The notes under the pieces were generated by a model. The model worked only from the letters and a program-made list of their open reading frames with translations, ran no database searches and was not told the origin of the DNA. Below, in pieces: positions 39,576 through 51,212 of a DNA stretch of 64,000 nucleotides. The DNA lies in assembly GCA_003427395.1 (NCBI GenBank), contig BFEA01000101.1, positions 1,171,363-1,235,362 of the forward strand. The letters run 5' to 3'. The position numbers and the translations under genes were made by a program. The first letter of the stretch is position 1, and each line of letters begins with the position of its first letter. The DNA comes from Chara braunii (lineage: Eukaryota > Streptophyta > Charophyceae > Charales > Characeae).

Positions 39576-40365
39576 CACCAAATTTTCGACCACCCCTCGC
39601 AGGATCACAGATGGCTTGCCAGATAGCACCTATTCCTACAACCTCCTCGAGAGGCAACCAAATGGAAAGCAATAGTAAACTGGATGATAGACTTCTTCGA
39701 GAGAGATCGCCCCTCCCTCCCCCTCCCCCTCCCCCCTCAGCTCTACACTGCCTCCGCCCAGGGAGTCACCCACTCTCCCTCGGCCCCAATATAGGACCAA
39801 CCCTCTACCCCCCTTACCCCAGGAGCACGCAGTTCCCGCCTAAAGCATGCCCCCCCCGGCCCTTGCCCATTTCCGCCTCTGCGGGGACTGATCTTGACCC
39901 ATGCACCAGGCCCTGCCCCAGAATAGGACAACCCCCTACTCCGCCCCTACCCTCTTTGAGACATTCACCCCCCACCTTGTGATGCCCCTGCAAGATAGAG
40001 CTCCCCCCCCTCCCTTCCTACCATTCAGCCCTCCGGGAACGATCCGATCCAGCTGACTACAGTTATTGATGACACACTTACCAAAATATCGTTCGCCATT
40101 TGGAAAAATTATGCAATAACCCCCTAAAACACTCTACATCTTTAAGAACACATTTCTCTGGATTATTTCCTCCCCTCCCCTTGAATGGAAGAATCGGAAA
40201 TTCCTGAAACTTACGTTGGAAAAAAGGTAGATAAAATTTTATGGACTTCGCTGATGACGATGGACAGTACCCTGAAGATGATGATGACGAGTGTGATGGT
40301 GACGACCAACTCACCTGCTGATGCGAAAAGCAAACAATGCCTTGAAGAGCAACATCTAATGATAA
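39576..40365. other. Unassigned C-rich region
   Basis: Oligo-C and CCCTCCC tracts at 39710-40020. No gene is recognised. The proline-rich open frame looks compositional. Confidence 0.4.
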
Positions 40366-40465
40366 CAAACTGATGATGATGATGATAATGATGAGAATGA
40401 AGACAGAATGATGATGCTGATCATACTAAAGAGCAGCACCAACAACCCTTATGATTACAAACTAC

Positions 40466-40497
<32 letters not shown>

Positions 40498-40503
40498 TTG
40501 GTA

Positions 40504-40540
<37 letters not shown>

Positions 40541-40627
40541 CGCACAGCGCCCTGTGATGACTACAGGATGATGATGGTGCTGATGACGAGCACCTTGGAT
40601 GATCCTTGGATGATAACCTAATGGTGA

Positions 40628-40663
<36 letters not shown>

Positions 40664-40935
40664 AATGATGATGATAATGATGATGATGATGATGATGATA
40701 GGGATGAGCAACGCCCTATGATGACGTCAAGCTTTGCCAACCGCCCCGTATAGACGTACGCCTTGATGATGATGACGAGCAGTACCCTGATGATGATGAT
40801 GGTGATGACGAGCAGCATTCTGATGATGATGACAAACCATTACAGTGGTGATGATGTCGAACCACGCCCTGTTGATGATGATGGTGACGAGCAGCTCCCT
40901 AATGATGATGACGCCGATGATGGTGCTGGTGGTAA
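40250..40935. repeat. Clustered (GAT)n microsatellites
   Basis: Runs of GAT/ATG lie at 40370-40410, 40462-40545, 40627-40702 and shorter runs to 40925. They are separated by related spacers with GACGAGCA(G/C)CxCCxTGATGA. The spacers repeat too, so the whole stretch behaves as a degenerate minisatellite. Confidence 0.9.
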
Positions 40936-41414
40936 TCAGCGAGAGTACCACATATTACAGAGGTGTATACAAAAGCCCGAACTCAACACACTCGATTTCA
41001 CCTCCAATCCTCCTCCCGCTCCACGTAAGAACGCGCTCCTGCTTTCCGTCCGCGTCATACCAACCACCTACCACAACACTACACAGACCAAGGAGCAAAA
41101 GCCATAAGAAGGCTGAACTTCTCAAGGAAACCCACCTCGTCTCAAAGGCAAGTTCCCCTTCACCCAACGTGCTAACCTGTAACACCACTGGATGAAGCAC
41201 AAAGCTGGAGATGGCAACAGAGTGCTTTCAAAAGGCAGGCAACCCCGAGTCACGCTCCATCCTCCTGGCCTCCCGCTGTCCGATCTCTACTTCATCACTA
41301 CCCCAACACCAATATCTCCAATAATCTCCCTGAAGGCACCGCCACGCCGAGACTGTTATACTACTCAACATTAGCAGTAGAATCATCAGCATTCATCATC
41401 ATCATAATTGTTTG

Positions 41415-41537
41415 CATCATCAGAGGTGGGACGCTGAGCCCAGTTCTCAGCAAGCTGCGTTCGGTTACTCCGGGTAGACTGTGAGGACCCCGGCCTCAAT
41501 CATCTGTTTGGTAATATCAGCCTTGGGCACTGGGCCC

Positions 41538-41568
<31 letters not shown>
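41415..41568 (+). mobile_element. SINE-like repeat copy with poly-A tail
   Basis: Starts near GGTGGGACGCTGAGCCCAGT, runs about 120 bp through CCTTGGGCACTGGGCC, and ends in about 27 A (41542-41568). A GAT/CATC-rich stretch precedes it. It is the plus-strand member of the family also seen at 642-815 and 38527-38640. Confidence 0.5.
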
Positions 41569-41572
<4 letters not shown>

Positions 41573-42867
41573 TGAGACTGACCACATCATACCCAGCCGC
41601 CACTTCGCGCTCACGTGTTTCCAACCCGTAGGGCGCCACAGGACTGCCCGTATGAGAGTGCCAACCCGACGGGGCGCAGCGCACCTCGGTCCTTGCCCCA
41701 TAGTGCAGTTATAACTCGTTTTTGCGACTCTACACAACAGTAGGAACAGGAGTAAGTCAATTTTTTTTTTTTAATTATTATTGTTATTAGGGGTAACTAC
41801 GGGGAAGTCACAAAAACAGTGTGAAATTACACTTCCGTCCAAAACGAGTTTCAAATTGCACTCCGGCCAAAGCTGGCTTGTGTACATTGCCCGGATTGCA
41901 ATTCCCAGGAAAAGAACAGCTCCCACAGTAAAGTCCCGTAGATTGGGCATATAATACCGTCCCCAATGACTCCCATTGTCGAAGGATGACGCCGACAGGA
42001 ATTGAAACCTGAAATTGACAACAGTTGTATTAAACATGACAGTTATCGACACTTGATTCCCACAGAAATTGGGATGAATCTCATAACGTCTAAAAGCTCT
42101 CAATGTCAACTACCATGATGAATATTGCGGTTTGGGGAAGAAGAAGGTTCGCCCAAGACAACAGCCTCCCTTGTCAGAACATTCATTTCTCGATTTATGT
42201 GTGTCATCATTGCACAGGGGCCAGGCTAGTCTTCTTTCTCTGGGCCTCGCCACACCACTCCCGACTTTAAAAAAAAGATCGGGAGTGCTCCCGGAAGTGA
42301 AAACCCACTCGGGAGTGCCTTTCGCCACACTACACTCTAGACCCGGCCTCGCTCCAAGTCTGAAAATGTAATTTGCCACATGTGGACACACTCAGTGTGA
42401 AGCAGTCTGGCAGAAGTCGTTTGTCCCTTCCAGCTCCACTCCCGAATCTGGGATGAAACTTGGAGGAGCGAAGGAGGTCTCTTGAAAAGGCAGCTTTGGA
42501 GGCGGTGAGCTATGAAGTGCTCTCGGGAGCCACATTCTGACAGCTCCCGAATTCAATCTGACAGGTTGAACTCAGGAGCTGGTGTGGCGATGCTGCACTC
42601 CCGAAAATGGCGAAGTCAGAAGTAGTGTGGTGAGGCCCTCTGCATCGTTCCAATTTTAACGGATGTCCCGAAGGACTGTCAGAACATTCACGACACAAAG
42701 AGCAGCAACCAGCATATGACGGTTGTCTCCGAGTGACACTGACAAAGACGGCCCAACATATAATGCTAGTCGCCAACTGACACCAACAAAGACAGCCCAA
42801 AAGAGACTCAGATTGAAAACGGACGCATGACTCCCACAGAAATAGGCATGGTAAAAAGGGTGAGAAC
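41569..42867. other. Unassigned region
   Basis: No gene is recognised. The only structure is a set of CACTCCCGA / TCGGGAGTG strings, forming a 9-bp stem hairpin at about 42258-42290 and repeating at about 42337, 42434 and 42595. Confidence 0.4.
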
Positions 42868-43470
42868 TGACCGGCCCTACGTGATTCAGAATTGTAGTAC
42901 TTTGGTACTCATTTGCTTCCAGTAAAGTCTGAACTCACTGCAGGTCTGTATTTCAACGGTTCAAGGGTGTACCAACTGAGCTTCGCCAGTTGGTGGCTTC
43001 CCCCCCTGTTGTTCCAGAAACAACAGGCAATCGTCTAAATGTTAGACGCCAAACAAAGCAGTACCTCCACTCTGGTAGGGGCAGCAACATCCAATAAGGG
43101 AGGGAAAAGACTTTAATCCACATGGCAGTTTGCCTCTGTCCTGCACGACCAGTCCCTCCCCTCCCCAGCTGTCAACCTCGACATGCCAAGGCCAGTCAGC
43201 CCACCAGAACAGGCCTGCACCACTCCTAAAGTCTGTCACTTGCGAGGCTGCTGCCCAAGTGGGCTTAACTCTCACCAGCTTCAGAGTTCCTTTCTTCTTT
43301 TTTTTTTAATAAAAAAGACAATGGCCTTGATATATCATCACTGAACTGACCGGCCCCAGGTAATCCAGAATGATTTTATTTTGATCATCTTGTTGCATCA
43401 GGATCCGAACTTGGGTATGCATTTCAATAGTTCACGGGTGTACCAACTGAGATAAGCCCATTGGTCAGAG
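42868..43470 (-). mobile_element. Two copies of a tRNA-like SINE-type repeat
   Basis: Copies at 42868-42996 and 43346-43470 share CTGACCGGCCC at one end and GGGTGTACCAACTGAG at the other. On the minus strand the latter reads CTCAGTTGGTACACCC, a Pol III A-box-like tRNA D-arm. The second copy also has AGTTCGGATCC, a good B-box, about 35 nt on. The first copy's B-box is eroded. DNA between the copies (42997-43345) contains no gene I can identify. Confidence 0.55.
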
Positions 43471-43778
43471 TTCCTTTCTTTATTTTTTCTATCCTTTTTT
43501 CATTCCTATATTCTTCTCTCAATATGCCTCCCACTACCTACCTATCTATATACTACTAGCTTAGCAGGGGACGCTGGGGTTATGGGTTGGAAACTTGGAT
43601 TCCCGGCCTCCAGAGTTTTCACCTCAGCATATCCCGTAGGCTGCTCCATGTGGGGAACAGTACCCAGGCTCCTAACACCTGGCACGAGCTGGAAAGCGGA
43701 CACATACGTCCACAACCAGCCAGGAGGGACAAGCCGACTTTCTCGGTTGGTGACCCCAAGGCATACCACACAGGGGGT

Positions 43779-43888
43779 CGTGGGGAATCGAACGGATGCC
43801 GTGGGGAATCGAATGGATGTCGTGGGGAATCGAGTCCACGACCTCCGGTGTGCCACTCACGTGCTCAACCAACTGAGCCAGGCCGCTT
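43779..43888 (-). mobile_element. tRNA-derived SINE head with triplicated B-box
   Basis: The minus strand reads GGCCTGGCTCAGTTGGTTGA (D-arm with A-box), an anticodon-arm-like GTGAGTGGCACAC, and T-arm GTGGACTCGATTCCCCAC with the B-box. A matching 7-bp acceptor stem is absent, so this is not a working tRNA. The B-box segment is present three times in tandem as 21-bp units (43779-43799, 43800-43820, 43821-43841), each starting CGTGGGGAATCGA. Confidence 0.65.
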
Positions 43889-44038
43889 GCCCTTTCTTGT
43901 TTATTGCAATCCTATCCAATTCCCCCTCCCGGTTTTCCAGCAAACAAAGCAGAAAAAGGTGGGCTGGCTGGAGGTCGGCGCAAACAGGGCCCAGGCAGGC
44001 TCTGTTATGTTACCTGACACAGAACCCATAGTCTTCTG

Positions 44039-45410
44039 TGTAATGACCCGCCATAACACGGACTGAGAACACTGCTGATTTCTGAGTTCTGCCGATGGAA
44101 TGGATGCCTTGCTGAGATTCCCGCATTCTGCGGAGTTTTTCTAAGTCTGTGTGTGTGCATGCTTGGTGACCTGCGTGCCCGTCTGAGTGCTTGTCGGCAT
44201 GAGTGTGTGTGTGACCCACAAGGGTACTTGCTTGTTTGGGAGGCCTGTAGGGCCGGTACTTACCTGTGGCCGTGGCATTGAGGATTGCAGCAGGGAAAAC
44301 ACTCAAGTGGCGGAGCCAGACACCAGCGGCACTTGGAGCAGCGGAAAAACACTCAATAGCAGGTAGGCCGGTACCGCACCCAGTAGAAGTAGATGTGCCG
44401 GGTACTCGAGGCCGAGCAGAAGAAGACAAAGTTGGCATTTTTAGAGGCCCAGTAGAGGTAGGCAGGCCTAAGCGGGTACCAGTCCATCCAGTCTGAGTCT
44501 AGGGCCTGTACGGGCAATATCAGAGTCTGCAATGATGTTTCCCTCCGAAAGGGAGGAGGTACCGGTTGCTTGGGAGGCCAAGCGGCCTGGAAGTCACCGC
44601 CCAGGAGGCAAGTAGGCCGCTATATCTTGAGGCTGAGCGAAGAGCCCAGCCTCATTCTTCAGTGTGCCAGTTTGGTGACACACTGCTGGAGCGCTGGCTG
44701 GAGGAGCGCTGGCTACTACAGCGCTGCTGGGAGGAAGAAGCCCGGGAGCTTCCACCTTGGCTATGGTGGAGCTCTACTGGTAGGAGGAGGGAGAAGAGGA
44801 CCAAGGAGGAGAGTGGCGAGGTACCTACCTGGCTATGGTGGACACCATCTTCATCACCTTGTTAGGCGCTGCATCTGGAAGGCCGTAGTTGGGGTAGTGC
44901 CGCATCAAGGAAGCTCGGGACAGAGTCTGGCATGGCGGCTGAATGGGCAGCGGCATAGCTGCCTTGTGTTCACCTTGGGACAGGAGGGCAGCGACATAGC
45001 TGCTTTGGGTTGTCCTTTGGACAGGAGGGTAGAGCGCTCAGTACTCCGCCATAGACTCGGCCTACATGAAGAAGAAGAGGAAGGGTGGCCATGGCTATGG
45101 TGGACCTCATGTTGGGCCTGCAGTAGAAGAGGGATTCGGACATTGATTCTGATTCAGCCATTCAACATTATTATTGTTATTTCTTGTTTGAATAAGAGGG
45201 GAGGAGATAAGGAGGAGGAGATTGGTTGGCAAAGAAGAAGAGCATTATCTTTGGTTTATGCTGGAGTACATCTTTTCTTCTTTCTTTCTTCTTCTTCTTC
45301 TTTCCCTATCGCTCCTCTCAAGTTCATTCATTTCTTTTTGCAATTGGACAGCATTCAAGCATTGTACTTTCTGATGAATGTGTACTTCACAATTGGCAAG
45401 GATCGTAACA
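44039..45410 (+). mobile_element. Solo LTR of the Gypsy-3 family
   Basis: Begins TGTAATGACCCGCC and ends GATCGTAACA, the same termini as the Gypsy-3 3' LTR (58390-59828), with matching sequence throughout. Length is 1,372 bp. No internal gypsy sequence follows. TCTG occurs immediately outside each end (44035-44038 and 45411-45414), a possible 4-bp target duplication. It probably arose by recombination between the two LTRs of a full element. Frames on its minus strand are not genes. Confidence 0.85.
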
Positions 45411-46700
45411 TCTGTCTGTATTAAAGACCCGTGAAAACACACATGATGTTGCATACTGTAACGGTGCAGACCAGAACAAGAACCGACCTCTCTCACAAAG
45501 TACAAGATAGCGTAGCGGAAGACTTAGATACCAATGATCCGAACAATCAATATTGCAATGAAGCCCCGAACATACATCATCATCATCACTCCATGGTGTG
45601 AAGGGGTCTGGTGCTCACACAGGAAGAATGCGCCAGCCCCAACCATACACAGACGAAGAAGAGGGGGGTTAGACGAAGAAGAGGGGAAGAGGGGAATGTC
45701 GTCAACACCAAGTCTTCGGCACAAGCCCAAATAGTCCCTCGTCAAAATGTCTGAATCCCAATGTCGAGTCTGGATCCAAGGTCGTCAAGTCTCAAGTCAC
45801 AACTCTCTCTCTTTCTCTGTCGTAGTCCGCTGATACTGAGAAGTCAGATAGTGAGAGGGTGAAGAAGAGATGGTGGACTTAGAAGAGGAAGAAGAAGAAC
45901 TCTCTCTCTCTCTCAGTCCGGTACTAACCTGTGAAGCTGGCGCCTTGATGCAGGTACCTCGAAGATGGAGCTGGAGCTATGGCGCCACAGGTAAGTCTCA
46001 CTNGCCTCCGCCAGCCATCTCTCTCCAACACTACTACTACCACCTATTAGCGCCCAGCGCTGAAGACTACTGCTACTGCTACTAGCGCCCAGCGCTGAAG
46101 ACTACTGCTAGCGCTAAGCTACTCCTGCAGCGCTCCTCCAGAGTGCTGCGGCCGAATCCTGAAGACTACTCCTGCCTTCTGTCCAACTACCTACCCGTGA
46201 AGTGCATGGGAACTCCCTATGTACTACTCGGCCTGCCTCCTGACTGCCTGCAGCTGCAGGGCGGGGCACTCCAGGAGGCTGCTCTTGCCAATGCCGAAGG
46301 GAGTCAGGGGCTGCCGCTGCAGCTCCTGCTGAGGCTGTCGTGGGAACAGGCCAAAAATACCCTGTTCCCGAAACCCTGGTTTTGTGCCTGAGTGTTAGGG
46401 CAGGTCGATCTTAAGAGGGCCCGAAAGTGGCCCTCCGTTTCAGGCTGAAAAGCCTCAGGGCTGAAAAGCCCTGTTTTAGGCTGAAACGACATGGGGCCTG
46501 CAGGCCCTCGTTTTCAGTCTTTCAGGCTGAAACGACACGGGGTCTGTAAGCCCTTATTTCTAGGCTTTTAGGCTGAGAATGCGGGACGGGCCCTGCAGGC
46601 CCATGTGGCTACGCAGTATGCCACACATGATGAACCCACTGTCAGTTCAGGGAAGATGGTTAAAGAGTTGCCCGTATCCCGTTGCAGATTTTTAATTGGA
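45411..46700. other. Unassigned region with short repeats
   Basis: No gene is recognised. There is one ambiguous base at 46003. A 36-bp tandem repeat (TAGCGCCCAGCGCTGAAGAC start) lies at 46048-46120. TTTCAGGCTGAAACGACA-type strings repeat at 46430-46580 and form small hairpins such as CAGGGCTGAAAAGCCCTG. Confidence 0.45.
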
Positions 46701-46708
46701 ATCATGCT

Positions 46709-47888
46709 CTACCTATTGGCTGCAGTAGCCTCAGACGACTGCATGTGGGCCAGAATCCGATCAACAGATTGGAAGGCCTCCATGCAAGCGCTCAATTTGT
46801 AGCGCTCCCAGCCACGACAGAACTGGCAACCAGCAAAATGAACGGTGAACGATGGTCCTTCATCAGAGGAAGACCGATTTGCACCAGTGGTGTTCGCCCA
46901 CTTCTGCCACCTGGGAACCACGTTTTCCCAGTAAGCATTGAAGTAGAAAGAGTTCTCAAACTGAACTTTTCTCCGCCATTGTTTCTCGTTTGTCCGTAGC
47001 AGATGCAACAATGCCTCCTGGTCTGTAAACACTATAATGTCAGAGATGGCATCATCCATCTCCTCCCTCATCTGCATGTCCCAATCTCTCCACCTTCTCT
47101 GCGCTGCCATCAATGCGCTCATCAGCTTTCTTGACCAGTCGGACTCCCTGAGCATAAAGATACCAGAATTGATTCCACGAAACGAAGCATTCTGATACAC
47201 CATCCTGTCGTTGCCCCACAAAACAAGGTCAACATCCTTATCAGCTTGATAGCGAGGCCAAGGAAGGGGGAAATGTAGCTGCATAATAAATGCATCTGCG
47301 TCCATCCACATGAACCACTCGTACTCCCGGTACCTCTTCATCGACTGGGAGACGAGATCCCACTTGGCGAAAAACATATGTGCTTCCGTCTGCCCCATTG
47401 TGTACAGCATATCCATATTTGGATGATGAGCAATGTAGGTTACCCGATTTCGTAGAGTCCTCTGAAAGACGTCAGTTCCAGTTCTCACAGCACAGAAGGG
47501 GCGGTTTATAGTCAGCATTACAACAAGGGGCAGCGGCTCGTCTGCCTTCGCACCCTCCGCAGCAGCAGCAGACTGCATCACATAGGTATGGTTCATCTTG
47601 CCCAGTTGTGAAATACCTCCTCTGCTCTCCTGTTGTTTCTTCTGTCGATCTCGATGAACCCATCGATGGATGTAGTAGCCTGTGCCAGGGTCTTCTTTCA
47701 GGTACATCAAGCCAGTAAAGGCGCTACCCAAACTCTCCGCATATCTGTCCTGCATTTGGAGATCAGGATGTACCAGGCCTGCATAGAAAGGTTTGCACTT
47801 GTGGCCATCAACAGTCGTCTGAAGTGCTCGCAATGGGGATGATGAGAACGAGGATGAGGATGCGGCTGCTTCTAATGCTGCTGCTGAA

Positions 47889-47927
<39 letters not shown>

Positions 47928-48148
47928 GACGATGATGATGATGCCAAGGGGGAAGAAGAAAGCAAGGAGGAGAAGGTAAACAGGGGGTATGAGGGAGACA
48001 CTCCTAAGCCAAATGATGCAGTTAACCCAAACCACAGTTCAACTAACTGAATCATAATGAAGATTGAAATGAGAGCAAATATATACGACTTTGATCTGCG
48101 TGGGAATCCACCCAGTGGCATGAAGCTTCCATGACAAAAGGGCACCAT
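46709..48148 (-). CDS. GT34-family (GMA12/MNN10-type) glycosyltransferase, type II membrane protein
   Basis: An intact 479-codon single-exon frame. Residues about 21-45 form a signal-anchor helix after a short basic N-terminus. Residues 60-105 are a Ser-rich stem encoded partly by a (GAT)n tract (47885-47945). The lumenal catalytic domain follows. It has the DxD-containing WMDADAF (Asp283/Asp285), DLVLWGND, GINSGIFMLR (326-334), TDQEALLHLL and the C-terminal VHFAGCQFC (436-444). Together these are the hallmarks of GT34, the family of plant xyloglucan xylosyltransferases and galactomannan galactosyltransferases. A Golgi role in cell-wall polysaccharide side chains is likely. The exact acceptor cannot be read from sequence. 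The first ATG is chosen because it puts the anchor at the usual distance. It is the only intact, clearly host-type gene in the window. Confidence 0.88.
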
Positions 48149-49600
48149 CCTATGAGTTCACCAATGGCCAAAGACTGACAAAATGTGTTATTGCCTGGCA
48201 ATGCCTGCCAGGAAAGAGATGAATAGCAGGTGCGTACTTTCTGACACATTACTAAATCTCCTCGAGCTTTCGATCTAGTGTGCACCCATCGCTACATATA
48301 CTACTCTACGATGATAAATATCAAAGCCATGAGGATATTGAGGATTGATATGGCCGACGTAAACAGAATACACACTTCATAATGTAGCGGCTTTATGTCC
48401 GCTTAACAATCAGGAAGGACGGAGGCCTCTATGGGAAAATATGTTGACAGGAGGGAGCCCCTTCATTGTTGCTCAATCACGGTCAGCAATAATGTGTATC
48501 GACCTGAAACCACAAATGCAATGATTGCATCAGTCACCTACACAGAACATGTGTATGAAGCCTGACGATACAGAAGTCTTGGAGTGCTAGCCACCAAACA
48601 GTAGAGAGCATCAATATCCATAATTTGGTACCAGATGTCTCAAAAAGCAGATGTATCATGATACGAATAGATTGGAGCACCGTGTTCTTTTTGACAACAA
48701 CTACCAGATGTCTCAAAAAGCAGATGTATCATGATACGAATAGATTGGAGCACCGTGTTCTTTTTGACAACAACAACAACAACATACAAAAATAGTTTAA
48801 AATACCATCTCGTTAAAGCACCTGTACACCACACATCGGCCCGCGGGTGTCAGCATGAAACCCGCACCACTTCGGAGGCCACCGATCTTTTTTTGCAACG
48901 GCGCCCCTGGTCCAGGAGACAGGGCACACTCGCCCAGGAAAATAGGGGAGGTCATCAACAGGGAAAGGATTCAAGAAAACAAAATTCCAAATCCAACGAC
49001 AACATACGAACATACCATTCCACTCAAACCTATGCTGGCCAGGTGCCCGGCTGGGCATGCCCAGCTGGGAACACCTGGTGCAGGAGACAGGGCGCACTCG
49101 CCGGGGAAACTGGGCAGGTCATCAACAGGGCAACGATTCAAAAAACAAAATTCGGACTTCAGGCCAGGATTGTGCATGTCATGGTTCGTGATTGTTTTGG
49201 GGAACATGTGCCGACCTGAACGCTGGGCTAGGGTAGACAGTAAAACGAGGCGCTTTCCTTCGACCCACCTCTCGGGTATGTAGAGGGGTGCCATATGTGC
49301 TTGGACTGGGTATCCAGTACGGTTGATCAATAAAGTTATTTGAGTCCTGGAATTACATCTTGGATTTAGCAACCGACTATAGAAGGATAGCAGGCTGAGA
49401 ATAGTATGGGCAGAAACCTTAATTGTGCCAAGTTTGAGCACGGTCTACGGTCAGGAAGGTCCAGAACTTGGTGAGACTGGGCCCATTGCCAAGTGGATGT
49501 GTTGCACGTGACGCGGAGGCACCACTGTATGCTGAAGGGTACGGGTACTCGTATTTGTTTGTAATATTGTAGGTAAGAGTAACTAAGAGAGTTATATACC
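48149..49600. other. Intergenic DNA with short duplications
   Basis: No gene is recognised. It contains the upstream region of the GT34 gene, the exact 73-bp tandem duplication at 48629-48774, and a diverged pair of about 90-bp repeats (about 48905-48990 and 49077-49160) sharing CAGGAGACAGGG(C)(A/G)CACTCGCC and GGTCATCAACAGGG. Confidence 0.5.
48629..48774. repeat. 73-bp exact tandem duplication
   Basis: The unit starting TACCAGATGTCTCAAAAAGC is present twice head to tail with no difference seen. It is either very recent or an assembly duplication. Confidence 0.9.
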
Positions 49601-49682
49601 AGGTCAGATATTCACTTCGACCTCCGAGATTGCCAGCACGTTCCCAGGACGCGTGGCTGGTTGACGGGCGGTACACCACGGC

Positions 49683-49816
49683 GGAACTTGAGATTGACGG
49701 TTAGTGGGAGTTGGGAACCCCAAGTAAGTACAGCTTTGGGGATGAAGACGAACTTGAGATTGACGGTTAGTGGGAGTTGGGAACTTCAAGTTGGTGCAGC
49801 CTTGGGGATGAAGACA
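49683..49816. repeat. 67-bp tandem duplication
   Basis: GAACTTGAGATTGACGGTTA opens both copies and GGGGATGAAGAC closes both, with a few differences in the middle. From 49817 to 50063 no gene is recognised. Confidence 0.85.
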
Positions 49817-50063
49817 AGAGGTGGGCAGGGAAACCCCTTGAAGAGGCCGTGGCAAAGGCCAAGACGCCTTAGGGCCTCGCATGCGACCCGTTTTGCCTAG
49901 ATGGATGTCCAGCGAAATGGCACTTCGGTACTTCCAGAAAGTTGCGGCCGTGAACGCGCTGCGGCTCTGGAAAAACAGCATGGTTACACCGGAACCGGAC
50001 CCGGACGCAGCGGGACGTCCAGCCAGACTGACATCCGGAAAATCCAGATGTCTGAAATTTAAT

Positions 50064-50082
50064 TAAAAAAAAAAAAAAAAAG
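50064..50082 (+). repeat. Oligo-A tract at LINE B 5' junction
   Basis: About 18 A immediately precede the first LINE B coding homology. It could be the poly-A tail of another retroelement into which LINE B inserted, or part of the LINE B truncation junction. Confidence 0.7.
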
Positions 50083-50090
50083 AGTAAGAA

Positions 50091-50345
50091 TTGATGATGG
50101 ACCACAATCTGGTAGACCCTTATAAGATCCTATACCCTTACAGAAGACCATTCACCCTGATCAAGAAACATCACGCACGCCACACCGCTTTCTCACGAAT
50201 AGATTATTTTTTGGTATCAGAAACTATGATGGGGGCAGTTAAGGATGCAAAGGTGCTACCTTTAGCCCCCTACACAGGGCTGGACCACAAACCAACACAG
50301 CTGGTAATATGTTTTGACCAAGTGGTTAGAAAGGGAGCCAGCTAA
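50091..50345 (+). pseudogene. LINE B endonuclease C-terminal fragment
   Basis: HNLVDPYKILYP, then HTAFSRIDYFLVSETM and YTGLDHKPTQLVI, correspond to the last third of an APE-type endonuclease. The terminal SDH-like catalytic motif reads LDH in both LINE B and LINE C (HPGLDHRL), so that may be a family feature. The N-terminal catalytic residues are lost. Confidence 0.75.
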
Positions 50346-50393
50346 CACAAGCTCAACAACTCGCTCCTGCTTAGCCAGACCTTCCAAAATGAG

Positions 50394-51212
50394 GTGTGTG
50401 CCTGTTGGGAGGGCCAGAGGTCTGCACACCTAAGCACCGAACCCCGATGGGAATGGTTCCAAAAGAGTTACTCTATTCTCTCAAGCACGATGGCCAGAGT
50501 TTCCAGGAAGCTTGCGTCCATAAGAAAACAAAGGAGACAATCGCTAGAATTTGCTCTAAAACTGGCAGAAACCAACTTGGTGAACAATTCCTCCTCGCCT
50601 TTGTATAACGATATCTTTGAGAAGGCGCGAGAGGAGCTGGCTATGTGGAAGTGGTGGGATTTGAAAGGTCTCCAAATAAGAGCCAGAATGTGCGCGTATG
50701 AGCTTAGTGACTCAATGACAAAACACTTTTTTGCCCGAATCAAGGCAAATTCGAGAGCTAACACAATAGAAGGCTTGAGAGCTACTACTACATCCCCGGA
50801 GACTGTGAGATCAGACAGTGAAGGGATGCTAGAGATAGCCAAAAAAAATTATAAGGACCTCTACCACTCGAAGACTGCTACACCAATATCCCCCAACATA
50901 AGAGAGGCAAGACAGAAAATGCCCCATTATCTAGAACGGACGATATCAACCGAACAGGCCGAGGCACTCGACAAACCAATCACACTAGAGGAGTTACACC
51001 ATGCTCTAAAAGGTATGAACAATAGCAAGACCCCTGGAATCGATGGGTTAACGAGAGAATTCTGGGAGAAGTTCTGGCCACTTCTAGGAATGGACCTGCT
51101 AAACTTTTACAACGACAGCTGGACCAAGGGGGGGTTGGGTAACTTACTCAGCAGCAGCGTGGTCACACTACTTTACAAAAAAGGTGAAAAAGACGACATT
51201 AAGAAACTATAG
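50394..51212 (+). pseudogene. LINE B reverse transcriptase, N-terminal part
   Basis: 272 codons covering the region after the endonuclease and the first RT motifs: EALDKPITLEELHHALKGM, NSKTPGIDGLTREFWEKFWP and VVTLLYKKGEKDDIKK. A frameshift near 51205 separates it from the continuation RPISLLTLPYKILAKALSNR. A TGA then interrupts QTGFIP-stop-QYILDN (about 51326). Confidence 0.85.

Noticed and set aside
39293-39982. 229-codon Pro/His-rich frame
   Set aside because: It spans diverged tandem repeats and oligo-C tracts with no domain or splice structure. Composition explains its openness.
43779-43888. Functional tRNA gene
   Set aside because: D- and T-arms are good, but the acceptor stem does not pair and the B-box segment is triplicated, so a SINE head is more likely.
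44010-44438. 142-codon minus-strand frame near 44 kb and its counterpart at 58256-58705
   Set aside because: Both lie in the Gypsy-3 family LTR and differ only as LTR copies do. They run opposite to the element.
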